Below, one piece after another: positions 1-8,971 of a stretch of DNA of 20,268 nucleotides; within the stretch, counting starts at the first letter, position 1; each line of letters begins with the position of its first letter. The position numbers were made by a program, and so were the translations under genes. Source of the stretch: JAGWRA01 sp035534615. GTDB lineage: Bacteria > Acidobacteriota > Vicinamibacteria > Vicinamibacterales > CAVVIG01. The DNA is taken from positions 1 to 20,268 of the forward strand of contig DATLRO010000030.1 of the NCBI GenBank assembly GCA_035534615.1, given 5' to 3'. The notes below the pieces were generated by a model. That model saw only the letters and a program-made list of their open reading frames with translations, made no database searches and was not told the origin of the DNA.

Positions 1-2
1 CC

Positions 3-272
3 GGCATGCCGGCCGTCTGGATGCCGGACGCCCGGTTCGACCACCGCGCGCACCGGCTCACGACCTGCACGGTCTGTCACGCGGCCACGACCAGCACGAA
101 GACGTCCGACGTGCTGATGCCGTCGATCGCGACCTGCCGGCGGTGCCACGCGCCCGCCAAGGGGGCGAGCTCGCGCTGTTCCGAGTGCCACCTGTATCAC
201 GACTGGTCGAAGACGAAGACGACCGCCATCCGAGATTCCGGGCTCGGCCTCCGGGACGTCACCGGTCGGTGA
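3..272 (+). CDS. Multiheme c-type cytochrome, C-terminal fragment (5' end outside window)
   Basis: The frame is open to the left edge, so this is the 3' end of a longer gene; the ATG at 6 is probably internal. The fragment has three CXXCH haem-c sites (CTVCH, CRRCH, CSECH) and a pattern common in the C-terminal part of cytochrome c3/c7-like proteins: a W-x-P-x-A-x-FDH-x-x-H stretch, the first haem site, a D-V-L-M-P linker, then two more haem sites ending in CHLYHDW. The extra histidines are candidate second axial ligands. It would act outside the cytoplasm in electron transfer, with haem attached after export. It converges on the decaheme gene at 322-4116, leaving 49 bases between the stops. 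The cytochrome identity is firm; the specific role cannot be read from the fragment. Confidence 0.8.
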   Translation, partial: GMPAVWMPDARFDHRAHRLTTCTVCHAATTSTKTSDVLMPSIATCRRCHAPAKGASSRCSECHLYHDWSKTKTTAIRDSGLGLRDVTGR

Positions 273-321
273 TCGCCGTCTTCCTGCGGCCGGATTCGGG
301 GGCCCTGGCGCGACCGCCGTC

Positions 322-3300
322 TCAGTGCGGCCGGCGCTTCTGCCCGGCCGCGGTCGTGTCGGGCGAGACCGGCGGCCCGGGGGGATCGTTCGTCACGGTG
401 AACAGCTTGCCGTTGATCATGTAGAGGCTGCGCTGTTCCTGGAAATTCAGCGGGCGTGCGCCCCGGCGCCCGAACACGGCCAGCTGGTCGCCTGATTCAT
501 CGACCGCCCGGTCGCGGTCGATCCCCTCCGACACCGCCAGTGCCGGCTCTTTCGTCTTGTAGGTCGCAATGAGCGACGGCGTCGGCTCCGGGCTGTAGCC
601 GGCGAAGTTGTCGTTGTCCGCCGGCGAGAAGAGCTGGACGACCCGCAGGCCGTTGACGCCGTCGGCGACGAGCGCGAACTGGCTGGCGTCCACCATGCCG
701 ATCTTCACGTCGCGCGTATCGTTGATCACCCCCCCGGCCGTGAACGTCTTGTCGAACCTCGGATGCTCGGGCCGCTCGATGTTGACGATGACCAGCCCCT
801 GCTTCCCGCCGGCCACGTAGGCGTACGTCCGCGCGAGATAGACGTTCCGCGCGTCCTCGAGCGGCACGAACGCCCTCTTCACCACGCGCGGCGCGGCCAG
901 ATCGGTGATGTCCAGCACCTTCAGCCCCGTGCGATCGACCACGAACGCATACCGGAACTGCACGGCAATCCCGCGCGGGTCCTCGAGGTCGGGCGCGCCG
1001 ATCTGCGCCGTCACCTTCGGCTCGAGCGGGTTGTTCAGGTCCACCACGACCAGGCCGCGCGCCGTCAGGACGTACGCGTAGTGCCCGGCGAAGGTGATCC
1101 GCCGCGCGCCGGTCAGCACCCCGCCCGGGTTGAACGTCACGGCGCGCGTGATGAAGTTGTCGCTCGGATTGCCGTCGAGCAGCGTGCCGACGCCGGCCAT
1201 GTGGCGGCTGCCCGGCCTGTTGCCGATGACGATCAGCCCCTCCTGCGCGTCGGCGACGTAGAGGAAGCCGTACATCGGGTGGATCTGCTGTTCCTCGTTC
1301 TCCGGCCGGTGCGTCCGCAGCGGATCGACGGCCAGCGTGGTCGGCGTGGCGACCGCCACCGCGTCCTTCGTCTTCACGTACAGCCGCTGTCCGAACGGCG
1401 ACACCGGCGCGGTGACGATCTTCTCGGAGATGTCCTTGTTGTCGACGTCGGCGATGTCGTAGATGCGGAAGCCGCCCGTGCCGAGCGCCACGTAGGCGTA
1501 CTCGCCGCGCACCTGGATGTCGAGCGCTTCGCCCGCGTGGTGGTGCGCCCGGTCGAGCGTCCGGCCGCCGTCCACGAACTTCCGGTAGTCGTCCGGGTAG
1601 GCGATCCGCTGCAGGTGGCTGCCGTAGAAGGCCGGCGGCTCGTGGCGCTCGGCGAGCGTGATCCCCTCGAAGCCGCCCTTGCCGGTCGCGACCCACGCGT
1701 AGCGGCCGAGGTGATTGACGAAGTTCGTCCCCTGCAGCAGCACCGTCGCGAGCCAGGCGTTGTTGTCGTCCGCCTTCGACACGTGACAGTCGGTGCAGCG
1801 CTTCGTCTCCTTCGCCCGCACGGTGTGCGGGACGAACGTGCTGAACGCCTCGCCGCTGAAGCCCTCGGCCGAGACCGGCTGCTGCTCGTAGTAGAGCCAG
1901 TCGCGGTTCAGGTTCTGCGAGCTGACGAGGACGGCGCAGGCGGAACGGACCGGTGCGATCCGGTTACCGGTCACCGTGCCGTCACGCCCCAGCATGAACA
2001 TGTCGCTCCGCAGCACCTGGAAGTCGTAGGACGTCCAGTTGCGCGTCGTCAGCCCTTCGTTGTGGAGCATCGGCATCCGGCGGTTCGCGCGCATCGACAG
2101 GTGGCAGCCGAAGCAGCTCGGCGACCAGGAGGTGTGGCACGTGTAGCACGTCATGTCGCTGTCGGGATGCGCCAGCGAGCGGTCGCTCGCCGGCACGACG
2201 CCCCACGTCTTCCCGTCCTTCTGCATCGTCTTCGCGAGCCGCGACTGCTCGCTGTAGTGCGGCGCCCCCGGCGTGATCGTGTCGAGCACCTGCACGACCT
2301 CCCACTGGAGCTTCGGGTCCATCATCGACCGCTGGTACAGCCTGCCGCCCTTCCAGTAGAACTGCCGCGCGCCGAACGGCGTCCGCATCGCCTCGAGGTG
2401 CGTGCCGCCGGGCGGCGCCGCCGGACCGTGCGTCACCAGCGTCGCCTTGTGGCGGATCGTGCCGTGGCAGTCCGTGCAGCCGATCTCGATCGCGTCCCGC
2501 GTCTCGCCGTACAGCTTCCCGTTGCCGTGGTTGTCGAGCGCGAAGTGGCAGTCGACGCACTGCATCCCCTTCTCGAGGTGGATGTCCTCCAGGTGCACCG
2601 CCTTGTTGAACCGCTGCGGATCGTCGTTCGAGACGATGTGACCGTCGGCGTCGAGCAGGTGGCCGGCCCGATCGCGCTTGTAGACGGCGCTGAAGATCCA
2701 GCCGTGGCTGTGGAAGTCGCCGAACTGCGTATGCGTCAGCTTCGCGTTGAACGCCGGCGTGCCGACCTGCTTCAGGAAATCGACGGAGGCCCACAGGCCG
2801 CGCACCGCGGCCCCCTCCGGATCGCGCACCTCCACGGACTGCCGGAACGCTTCGGACGGATGCCGCTGGCGGGCCGGATACATCACCTCGCCGTCCGTCT
2901 CGTTGTCCCAGAACGTATAGCCGTAATAGGTCGCCATCATGTTCGTGCCGGGATGCACGTGGCACGTCATGCACTGGCTCGACGGAATCGACATGGTGAA
3001 GACGTGCCGCAGCGGATGGCCGGACTCGTCCTTCGGAATCGTCGGATCGACCGTCACCGAGCGGCCGTCGTTGCCGAAACGCGCGTACTGTGCGGAATGC
3101 GCCCGCGACCGGTCGTTCGCGTAGATGACGTGACAGGCCGTGCAGCCGCTGCCGCGATAATCACCCGGCTGGTCGTTGGTGCCCGGCAGCGACAGCATGG
3201 GGTCGAGCAGCCGCGTCTTCTGCAGCCCGAGAAAGACCGGGTCGGTCCGCAGCTTCGTGCCGAAGCCCCGGTCGCTCAGGGTCACGTCCGGGCGCCCCGG

Positions 3301-4116
3301 CTCCTCGTGGCGGTCGGGATTGCCGATCCCCCCCTTGCGCCGCCCGCCGCGCTCGAACACCCGCAGCACGTTGCCCGGCTGCGAGATCTCCCACCGCTCG
3401 AGCGGATCGAGGAACGGCAGCACGCCCTTCTTCCTGGTCTCTTCCGGCGTCGGCGGCGGCCAGGTCACGAGCCGCTGCGGCTGGCCGTTGCGCGCGTAGC
3501 TCTCGCCGAAGCGCGCGTTCTTCTCGGGGTACGCGCCGTTGTTGTACAGCGCCGCCTCCCACAGCATGGCGCCGGTCGTCATCATGCTCGTCCGGACCTG
3601 GAACACCTCCGCCGCATGACACGGCCCGCAGGTCTGCTCCGCCACCCGGAGATCGCCGGGGTTGATGAACCGGATGTAGTCGGCCGACTCGCGCAGCCAG
3701 GCGGTGTACGGCCGGATCGGATTCGCCGAACTGTCGGCGTTGAAGACGCGCGGCGTCGGATGCGCGGCGCGCTTCGCCCGCTCGTAGGACGGATCCGACG
3801 GAACGGCGCCCTGCGGCGCGCGCACGCGCGCATCACCCCCGTGACAGTCCGTGCAGCCCAGACGCACCAGCCCCCCCGGATGCATCGTCGGCGAATCGGT
3901 CGCGGTGTGGCACGTGATGCAGCCCGCGCTCTTCGCGTCCGCCTCCGCCTGCGTCTGGGCGAGCAGCCGTCTGCCTGTCGCCGTGATCGGCCCTCCCCCG
4001 GCGATCCGGGCCGGCGCAGGGCCCGGCCGGGGCGCGCCCCACAGCGTGGCCGTGACCAGTACGGCACAGAGGATCGAACAGGCCGGAATCAGCCACGTGC
4101 CGCGGATCGTCACCAT
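322..4116 (-). CDS. Exported decaheme cytochrome fused to a seven-repeat LVIVD propeller-like domain
   Basis: The 1264-residue product starts with a signal peptide or membrane anchor (hydrophobic at about 9-27). Ten CXXCH motifs follow at residues 66, 88, 163, 325, 382, 520, 547, 657, 668 and 774, so the protein should bind ten haems c. A long haem-free insertion separates haems 3 and 4 (168-324). From about 800 to 1165 there are seven repeats of an aromatic-A-x-V ... G-hydrophobic pattern (about 806, 874, 951, 1013, 1056, 1098 and 1147), several ending in LVVVDL, LKVLDI or LVIVNI. This is the LVIVD repeat, consistent with one seven-bladed beta-propeller. The C-terminus is polar and Pro-rich. 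The gene lies 12 bases after an outer-membrane barrel gene, with an AGAGGGG ribosome site in the gap. Inference: an extracytoplasmic electron carrier or redox enzyme working with that barrel. The substrate is unknown. Confidence 0.88.
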   Translation of the reverse strand: MVTIRGTWLIPACSILCAVLVTATLWGAPRPGPAPARIAGGGPITATGRRLLAQTQAEADAKSAGCITCHTATDSPTMHPGGLVRLGCTDCHGGDARVRAPQGAVPSDPSYERAKRAAHPTPRVFNADSSANPIRPYTAWLRESADYIRFINPGDLRVAEQTCGPCHAAEVFQVRTSMMTTGAMLWEAALYNNGAYPEKNARFGESYARNGQPQRLVTWPPPTPEETRKKGVLPFLDPLERWEISQPGNVLRVFERGGRRKGGIGNPDRHEEPGRPDVTLSDRGFGTKLRTDPVFLGLQKTRLLDPMLSLPGTNDQPGDYRGSGCTACHVIYANDRSRAHSAQYARFGNDGRSVTVDPTIPKDESGHPLRHVFTMSIPSSQCMTCHVHPGTNMMATYYGYTFWDNETDGEVMYPARQRHPSEAFRQSVEVRDPEGAAVRGLWASVDFLKQVGTPAFNAKLTHTQFGDFHSHGWIFSAVYKRDRAGHLLDADGHIVSNDDPQRFNKAVHLEDIHLEKGMQCVDCHFALDNHGNGKLYGETRDAIEIGCTDCHGTIRHKATLVTHGPAAPPGGTHLEAMRTPFGARQFYWKGGRLYQRSMMDPKLQWEVVQVLDTITPGAPHYSEQSRLAKTMQKDGKTWGVVPASDRSLAHPDSDMTCYTCHTSWSPSCFGCHLSMRANRRMPMLHNEGLTTRNWTSYDFQVLRSDMFMLGRDGTVTGNRIAPVRSACAVLVSSQNLNRDWLYYEQQPVSAEGFSGEAFSTFVPHTVRAKETKRCTDCHVSKADDNNAWLATVLLQGTNFVNHLGRYAWVATGKGGFEGITLAERHEPPAFYGSHLQRIAYPDDYRKFVDGGRTLDRAHHHAGEALDIQVRGEYAYVALGTGGFRIYDIADVDNKDISEKIVTAPVSPFGQRLYVKTKDAVAVATPTTLAVDPLRTHRPENEEQQIHPMYGFLYVADAQEGLIVIGNRPGSRHMAGVGTLLDGNPSDNFITRAVTFNPGGVLTGARRITFAGHYAYVLTARGLVVVDLNNPLEPKVTAQIGAPDLEDPRGIAVQFRYAFVVDRTGLKVLDITDLAAPRVVKRAFVPLEDARNVYLARTYAYVAGGKQGLVIVNIERPEHPRFDKTFTAGGVINDTRDVKIGMVDASQFALVADGVNGLRVVQLFSPADNDNFAGYSPEPTPSLIATYKTKEPALAVSEGIDRDRAVDESGDQLAVFGRRGARPLNFQEQRSLYMINGKLFTVTNDPPGPPVSPDTTAAGQKRRPH

Positions 4117-4121
4117 CGGGT

Positions 4122-4128
4122 CCCCTCT
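4122..4128 (-). promoter_or_regulatory. Ribosome binding site for the decaheme cytochrome gene
   Basis: On the minus strand AGAGGGG begins directly after the stop codon of the barrel gene and lies 5 bases before the ATG at 4116. It supports this start and shows that the two genes are read from one message with little room for a separate promoter. Confidence 0.55.
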
Positions 4129-6222
4129 TCAGAATTCGAGCCGCAGATCGGTGAACACCGAGAGGAAATAGTGCTGGTCGGGAAAGATGTCGCGCAGCCC
4201 CTGCCCGAGCTTCAGCGCCGAGGCGCCGACGACCAGGACGATGTTGTCGCTGAGCGGCGGACGGTACTCGACGCCGCCCCCGACATCGACGCCGATCGTC
4301 TTCCGGATCGGCGCCTGGAACAGCAGCGCCTCGAGCGGCGCGGTGGTCTGGAACCAGAGCCCGCTGACCGTGCCGAACGCGCGCAGCTTCGGCGTCAGAT
4401 TCGCGTTCGTCGCTCCCTGCACGATGAAGATGCCCGGGTTCACGAAGTTCTGCTGCCCTTCGTCCTTGCTCGTCCTCAGATCAGGAAGCAGGCTGAACGG
4501 GCTGACGAGGCCCGTGCCGGTCTGCGGCAACCGCACGCCCTCACGGTTCCAGACGCTGAACGGCCCCCCCGAGAACACGGGCTCGTCCAGGATCGAGTCG
4601 AACCCGCGGGCCGTGCCGTCCGAGATGTTGCTGTCGCCCGACGCCCAGAAGAAGCTGCCCGCGATCCGGAGCCAGTCGCGATCCTCCGACAGCTCCGCCG
4701 CCGCCATCTGCGCGTTGATGCTGACCGGACGCGCGGCAATCGGGTTGAAGTCGTCCGTGCCGATCACCTCGTAGAACGCATGGCTGACGTTGAGCCGGCC
4801 GATGTGCCCGTCGCCCGCCCAGCCGAAGTACGATGTGCGGATCCCGTGCGGCTTCACGAAACCGATCGGCGCCGGCCGCACGAGAAAGCCGTTCGTGTCG
4901 TACTGCACGCCGCCGGCGTCGTGGCTGTAGTGATAGCTGAATTCCGTCGTGTAGCCCCTGGCCAGGAAGTCCTGGATGTAGATGTTCGCCACCACCATCT
5001 GCTGGTGGCGCCGGTCGAAGGTGTTGAACCCGCTGTTCGTGTCCTTTTCCAGGAAGTCGAACGCCGCCACGTTGTACTGGAGGCGGTTCGACCTGAGCGT
5101 GCCGAACACCCGCACGCCCGGCTCCTCGACCACCGCGACGAAGCCGCGGAAGTCGGTGCTGAGATCCTGGATGCCGGCGCGCACGGAGATGAAGTCGTAG
5201 TCCGGGCCGAGGTCGAACAGCTTCTTCTCCACGAACGCTTCCTGCAGGGCCACGTGCGTATCGAACCGCGCGGTGCCCGCCCGCACGTCGGGGTTGACGA
5301 CGCCGGTCTCGGCGGTGTGGAGGTAGTTCAGGCTGATCGCCGGCTGCACGGTGACGCGCCAGTCGACCGGGCGGAACGCCGTGTCGCCGTGGAAGAGATC
5401 GAACGACGTCCGGATCACCTGCACGGGCACGTACTGGTTCCCCTGCCCGAAGAACGCCTCGCTCTGCGGCCGTTCGGTCCCGGGAATCGTCGCCGTCGGC
5501 AGGTTGCGCCCTTCGATCAGCGTGTCGCTCACCCCCGTGAAGTCGAAGAACGTCTGCTGGCCGAGCACCGGGTAATCGCCCTTCAACCGGTTGCGGTCGT
5601 AGGGATCCCACCAGTGGCCGGCCACGTACGGATATTCTCCGCGCACGCCGTAGCGGCTCCAGTCCGGCATCGTGATGTTCCACCGGTCCGGCATCGGCAC
5701 GAACACCTTGGCGTCGGGCGGAAGGGTGGCGGGCGGCACCGCGGCCGGCGCCGCTCCGCCGGTGCCGGTCGGCAGGCCCGATCGCATGGGTCGTCCGGCC
5801 GGCGGCGCCCCCGCCGGCGGCATCTTCCGGCCCGGCGGGCGCGGCAGCGGATTGAGCGGACGCGGCGTGGTGCCGGTCGACGGGGCGAGCGTCACCGTGC
5901 GCGAGACGAGCTGGCCGCGTCCGATGCCCACCGTCAGCATCGCCGGCGCGAACCCCGGGGCGCTGACCGCGATCGTGTAGGTGCCCGGCGCGAGGTCCGC
6001 GACGCGCGCGACGCCGTCGCCCGCCGTGGTCGCCGTCGCCGCCGGCCGGCCGGCCTCGTCGCGCACGGCGACCTGCGCGTCGGCGACCGGGCGACCGCCG
6101 GAATCACGCACCTGCACGGCCAGACCGGCGGGCGGCGGCCGGGGCACGCCGGTCTGCGCGGACGCGCCCGACGCGACGGACAGCAGCAGGGCCACGACGA
6201 CGGCAGGGCCTCGCGCCATCAT
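4129..6222 (-). CDS. Outer-membrane beta-barrel (porin-like) protein with N-terminal carboxypeptidase-regulatory-like domain
   Basis: Counting from the ATG at 6222 (697 residues), the protein has a signal peptide with cleavage expected after GASA near residue 22. An Ig-like carboxypeptidase-regulatory domain follows (about 32-114; pattern G-x-P-V-A-D-A-x-V ... L-A-P-G-T-Y-T-I-x-V-S-A-P-G-F). Next is a Pro/Gly/Ala-rich linker (about 115-180), then a long region of alternating aromatic strands and Asn/Asp/Gly turns ending in L-R-L-E-F. A terminal Phe is the usual signal for insertion by the Bam machinery. A WWDPYDRNRLKGDYPV block opens the barrel part. The 6222 start overlaps the upstream stop as ATGA; an ATG at 6219 is equally possible, while the ATG-frame start at 6264 would put 14 charged residues before the signal peptide. 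Position directly before the decaheme gene suggests a partner role. I do not recognise a named family for the barrel. Confidence 0.82.
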   Translation of the reverse strand: MMARGPAVVVALLLSVASGASAQTGVPRPPPAGLAVQVRDSGGRPVADAQVAVRDEAGRPAATATTAGDGVARVADLAPGTYTIAVSAPGFAPAMLTVGIGRGQLVSRTVTLAPSTGTTPRPLNPLPRPPGRKMPPAGAPPAGRPMRSGLPTGTGGAAPAAVPPATLPPDAKVFVPMPDRWNITMPDWSRYGVRGEYPYVAGHWWDPYDRNRLKGDYPVLGQQTFFDFTGVSDTLIEGRNLPTATIPGTERPQSEAFFGQGNQYVPVQVIRTSFDLFHGDTAFRPVDWRVTVQPAISLNYLHTAETGVVNPDVRAGTARFDTHVALQEAFVEKKLFDLGPDYDFISVRAGIQDLSTDFRGFVAVVEEPGVRVFGTLRSNRLQYNVAAFDFLEKDTNSGFNTFDRRHQQMVVANIYIQDFLARGYTTEFSYHYSHDAGGVQYDTNGFLVRPAPIGFVKPHGIRTSYFGWAGDGHIGRLNVSHAFYEVIGTDDFNPIAARPVSINAQMAAAELSEDRDWLRIAGSFFWASGDSNISDGTARGFDSILDEPVFSGGPFSVWNREGVRLPQTGTGLVSPFSLLPDLRTSKDEGQQNFVNPGIFIVQGATNANLTPKLRAFGTVSGLWFQTTAPLEALLFQAPIRKTIGVDVGGGVEYRPPLSDNIVLVVGASALKLGQGLRDIFPDQHYFLSVFTDLRLEF

Positions 6223-8903
6223 CGCCGCCACTCGTCGATCAGGTTCGCGACGAGCCCGGTCCATCCGGTCTGGTGGCTCGCGCCCAGGCCGGCGCCGTTG
6301 TCACCGCGGAAGTACTCGTGGAACAGCAGCCAGTCGCGCCAGTGGGGATCGGCCTGGAATTTCCCCGCGCCGCCGTAGATCCGGCGGCGGCCGTCAGCGC
6401 CGCGCGTGAACAGCCCGATCAGGCGGTCCGCGATCTCCTGCCCGATCCCGCGCGGCGTCACCGGATCCGGCGGTCCAGGCGCCCGGATCGCCAGCCCCGA
6501 CCGATACGCCTCGTCGAACCGCACGAGCGCCTCGAGCAGCAGGAACGACGTCGGGAACCAGATCGGCCCGCGCCAGTTCGAGTTGCCGCCCTTGATCTTC
6601 ACGTCGGCCTCGGCCGGCTCGTAGCGCACGGCCCGGCCGTCGAACTCGAACGGCGCGCGCTCGTGGTGCTTCGACAGGCTCCTGATGCCCGCCTCGGACA
6701 GGAACTCGTCGGGATCCCAGATCCGCTGCAGCAGCTTCTCGAGCTGGTGGCGATCGACGATCGACAGCACGTGCCGCGTCCGGCCGCCGGCCCGATCGGT
6801 GAAACACGCCTGGCCGACCAGGTCGGGCCGGTTCCGGATGAACCAGTTGATGTCGGTCAGGAAGGCGGGCAGGTCCGCCACGGCGCACTCGTCGATGATC
6901 TCGATCGCATAGAGCGGAATCAGGCCGACGAGCGACCGCACCGCGAACTTGTGGAAGCGCCCGTCGGGGTAGCGCAGCACGTCGTAGAAGAAGCCGTCGG
7001 CGTCGTCCCAGAGCTGGTAGTCGCGGCCGCCCATCTTCTTCATCGCGCCGCCGATGTACACGAAGTGCTCGAAGAACTTCGTCGCCATCGTCTCGTAGGT
7101 GCGGTTGTCGTGCGCCAGCTCGAGCGCGATGCGCATCAGGCAGAGGCAGAAGAAGCCCATCCAGCCGGTCGCGTCCGACTGCTCGAGAATCGCCCCGCCC
7201 GGCAGCTTGTCGCTGCGGTCCACCACGGTGATGTTGTCGAGGCCGAGAAAGCCGCCTTCGAAGACGCTGAGCCCCTGGCTGTCGACCTTGTTCACCCACC
7301 ACGTGAAGTTGATCAGCAGTTTGTGGAACGCCCGCTCGAGGAACTGCCGGTCGCCCCGGCCGGTGCGCTCCTTTTCCAGCGAATACACGCGCCAGCACGC
7401 CCACGCGTGCACCGGCGGGTTGAGGTCCGAGAACTCCCACTCGTAGGCCGGCAGCTGTCCGTCGGGATGCTGGAACTGCTCGAAGAGCAGCAGCCAGAGG
7501 TTCTGCTTCGCGAGGCCCGGGTCGACCAGCGCGCGCGTCACGCAGTGGAAGGCGAGGTCCCACGCCGCGAACCAGGGATACTCCCACTTGTCTGGCAACG
7601 AGAGGATCCGCATGGAGTTCAGATGCCGCCAGTGCGCGTTCCGGATGCCGCGGCGCGACTCCGGCGGCCGCCGCCCCGGATGGTCGCCGTCGAGCCACTG
7701 CGCGACGTCGAACAGGTAGATCGCCTTCGTCCACAGCATGCCGGCGAGCGCCTGCCGCTGCACCAGCCGCTCGTCGCCGGTCGCACGCGGCGGATGCACC
7801 GCGGCGTAGAAGTCGTCGGCTTCCGCCCGCCGCCCGGCGACGACCGCGTCCACCTCATCCAGCGGGTGCGCCGCCCGCGCCGGCGTCAGCCGCAGCCGCC
7901 ACACGGCCGAACCGCGCGCCGGCACCACCGCCCGGTAATGGACGCACGCCTTCGTGCCGATCCGCGCGGGATTCACGGCCGGCTCGCCGTGCACGACGTG
8001 ACGATGGAAGGCGTCCTTCACGAAGGGCGAGGCGCTCGCCGCCTGCGGCCCCCACACCGCCTGCGCGTTCGTCTCGTTGTCGGTGAAGAGCGGCTCGCCG
8101 CCGGCCGGCGCGTACAGCCAGCGCTCGCCGAGGCGGTACGTGAACGGCAGGTTCGGCAGCGGATCCGCGGCCCCCTCGTCCGCGACCAGCGCGATCGCGC
8201 CAGGGCGTCCGCCCCCGTCGACGGCGATCCGCGGCTCGGCGCCGCGGCGCTCGCCCCACGCCCACGTGTTCCGGAACCAGAGATGCGGCAGGACGTGCAG
8301 CTCCGCGTCGCGGTCGCCGCGGTTGAACGCCTCGAGGCGGATGCAGAGGTCCTCGGGCGACGCCTTCGCATACTCGATCACGATGTCGAAATAGCGGTCG
8401 TCGTCGAAGAGGCCGGTATCGAGCAGCTCGAACTCGAAGCCGCGCCCGCCGCGCCGCCGGTTCTCGTCGACCAGCGCGGCGTACGGATACTCGCCCTGCG
8501 GATACTTGTAGAGCATCCGCATGTGGCTGTGCGTCGGCGTGTTGTCGAGATCGAAGTAGTACTCCTTGACGTCCTCGCCGCGATTGCCCTCGCTCGACGT
8601 CAGCCCGAAGAACCGCTCCTTCAGAATCGGGTCGCGCCCGTTCCAGAACGCGGGGGCGAACACCAGCAGCTGATACCGATCGCAGAGCCCGGCGATCGCG
8701 TCCTCCCCCCACCGGTACGCCCTGCTGCGCGCCTGATCGTGGGTGAAGGAATTCCAGGCGTCACCGTCCGCGCTGTAGTCTTCGCGGACCGTGCCCCAGG
8801 CGCGATCGGCGACGTAGCAGGCCCAGCGGGTCCACTGCGGGACGACCCCGGCCGGCGGCTCGTTCAGACGCCGGTGCTCAGCGGTCTCGGGCGTCGGCGG
8901 CAT
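6219..8903 (-). CDS. GH63-family glucosidase (MGH1-like, (alpha/alpha)6 barrel)
   Basis: The protein has the hallmarks of bacterial GH63/MGH1-like glucosidases: an N-terminal W-G-T-V-R-E-D-Y-S block followed by F-T-H-D-Q-A-R-S-R-A-Y-R-W-G-E-D, then W-N-G-R-D-P-I-L-K-E-R and G-E-D-V-K-E-Y-Y-F-D-L-D. The C-terminal barrel contains P-W-F-A-A-W-D-L-A-F (candidate acid Asp at codon 7557-7559) and F-H-E-Y-F-R-G-D-N-G (candidate base Glu at codon 6315-6317). GH63 enzymes are inverting hydrolases of alpha-glucosidic bonds. No signal peptide is visible, so it is probably cytoplasmic and acts on imported or stored glucosides. I chose the ATG at 8903 (894 residues) because homologues start a few residues before the A-E-H-x-R-L motif; ATG 8930 and GTG 8942 are also in frame, and none has a good ribosome site. 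The stop overlaps the next start (ATGATG), which implies translational coupling. Confidence 0.87.
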   Translation of the reverse strand: MPPTPETAEHRRLNEPPAGVVPQWTRWACYVADRAWGTVREDYSADGDAWNSFTHDQARSRAYRWGEDAIAGLCDRYQLLVFAPAFWNGRDPILKERFFGLTSSEGNRGEDVKEYYFDLDNTPTHSHMRMLYKYPQGEYPYAALVDENRRRGGRGFEFELLDTGLFDDDRYFDIVIEYAKASPEDLCIRLEAFNRGDRDAELHVLPHLWFRNTWAWGERRGAEPRIAVDGGGRPGAIALVADEGAADPLPNLPFTYRLGERWLYAPAGGEPLFTDNETNAQAVWGPQAASASPFVKDAFHRHVVHGEPAVNPARIGTKACVHYRAVVPARGSAVWRLRLTPARAAHPLDEVDAVVAGRRAEADDFYAAVHPPRATGDERLVQRQALAGMLWTKAIYLFDVAQWLDGDHPGRRPPESRRGIRNAHWRHLNSMRILSLPDKWEYPWFAAWDLAFHCVTRALVDPGLAKQNLWLLLFEQFQHPDGQLPAYEWEFSDLNPPVHAWACWRVYSLEKERTGRGDRQFLERAFHKLLINFTWWVNKVDSQGLSVFEGGFLGLDNITVVDRSDKLPGGAILEQSDATGWMGFFCLCLMRIALELAHDNRTYETMATKFFEHFVYIGGAMKKMGGRDYQLWDDADGFFYDVLRYPDGRFHKFAVRSLVGLIPLYAIEIIDECAVADLPAFLTDINWFIRNRPDLVGQACFTDRAGGRTRHVLSIVDRHQLEKLLQRIWDPDEFLSEAGIRSLSKHHERAPFEFDGRAVRYEPAEADVKIKGGNSNWRGPIWFPTSFLLLEALVRFDEAYRSGLAIRAPGPPDPVTPRGIGQEIADRLIGLFTRGADGRRRIYGGAGKFQADPHWRDWLLFHEYFRGDNGAGLGASHQTGWTGLVANLIDEWRR

Positions 8904-8971
8904 GACGGTGGGAGGCGAATGCGCGGCCATGCAGGTTCGCACGGATTGTCACAGGGCCGGCGATCACCAGC

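Noticed and set aside
322..4116. Lipoprotein signal in the decaheme cytochrome (cysteines at residues 13 and 17)
   Set aside because: Neither cysteine has Gly, Ala or Ser at -1 together with a normal lipobox and a long enough hydrophobic stretch before it; a plain signal peptide or anchor fits better.
4129..6222. Classical TonB-dependent receptor
   Set aside because: No plug domain or TonB box was visible between the regulatory-like domain and the barrel.
763..6378. Very long plus-strand open frame opposite the cytochrome and barrel genes
   Set aside because: It is an antisense shadow of high-GC coding DNA: an Arg/Val/His/Asp-rich product with no domain, signal or ribosome site, and the opposite strand has clear haem motifs.
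8945..8954. TGTGACAAT (minus strand) before the glucosidase gene as a CRP half-site or -10
   Set aside because: No matching second half-site and no -35 at a proper distance.
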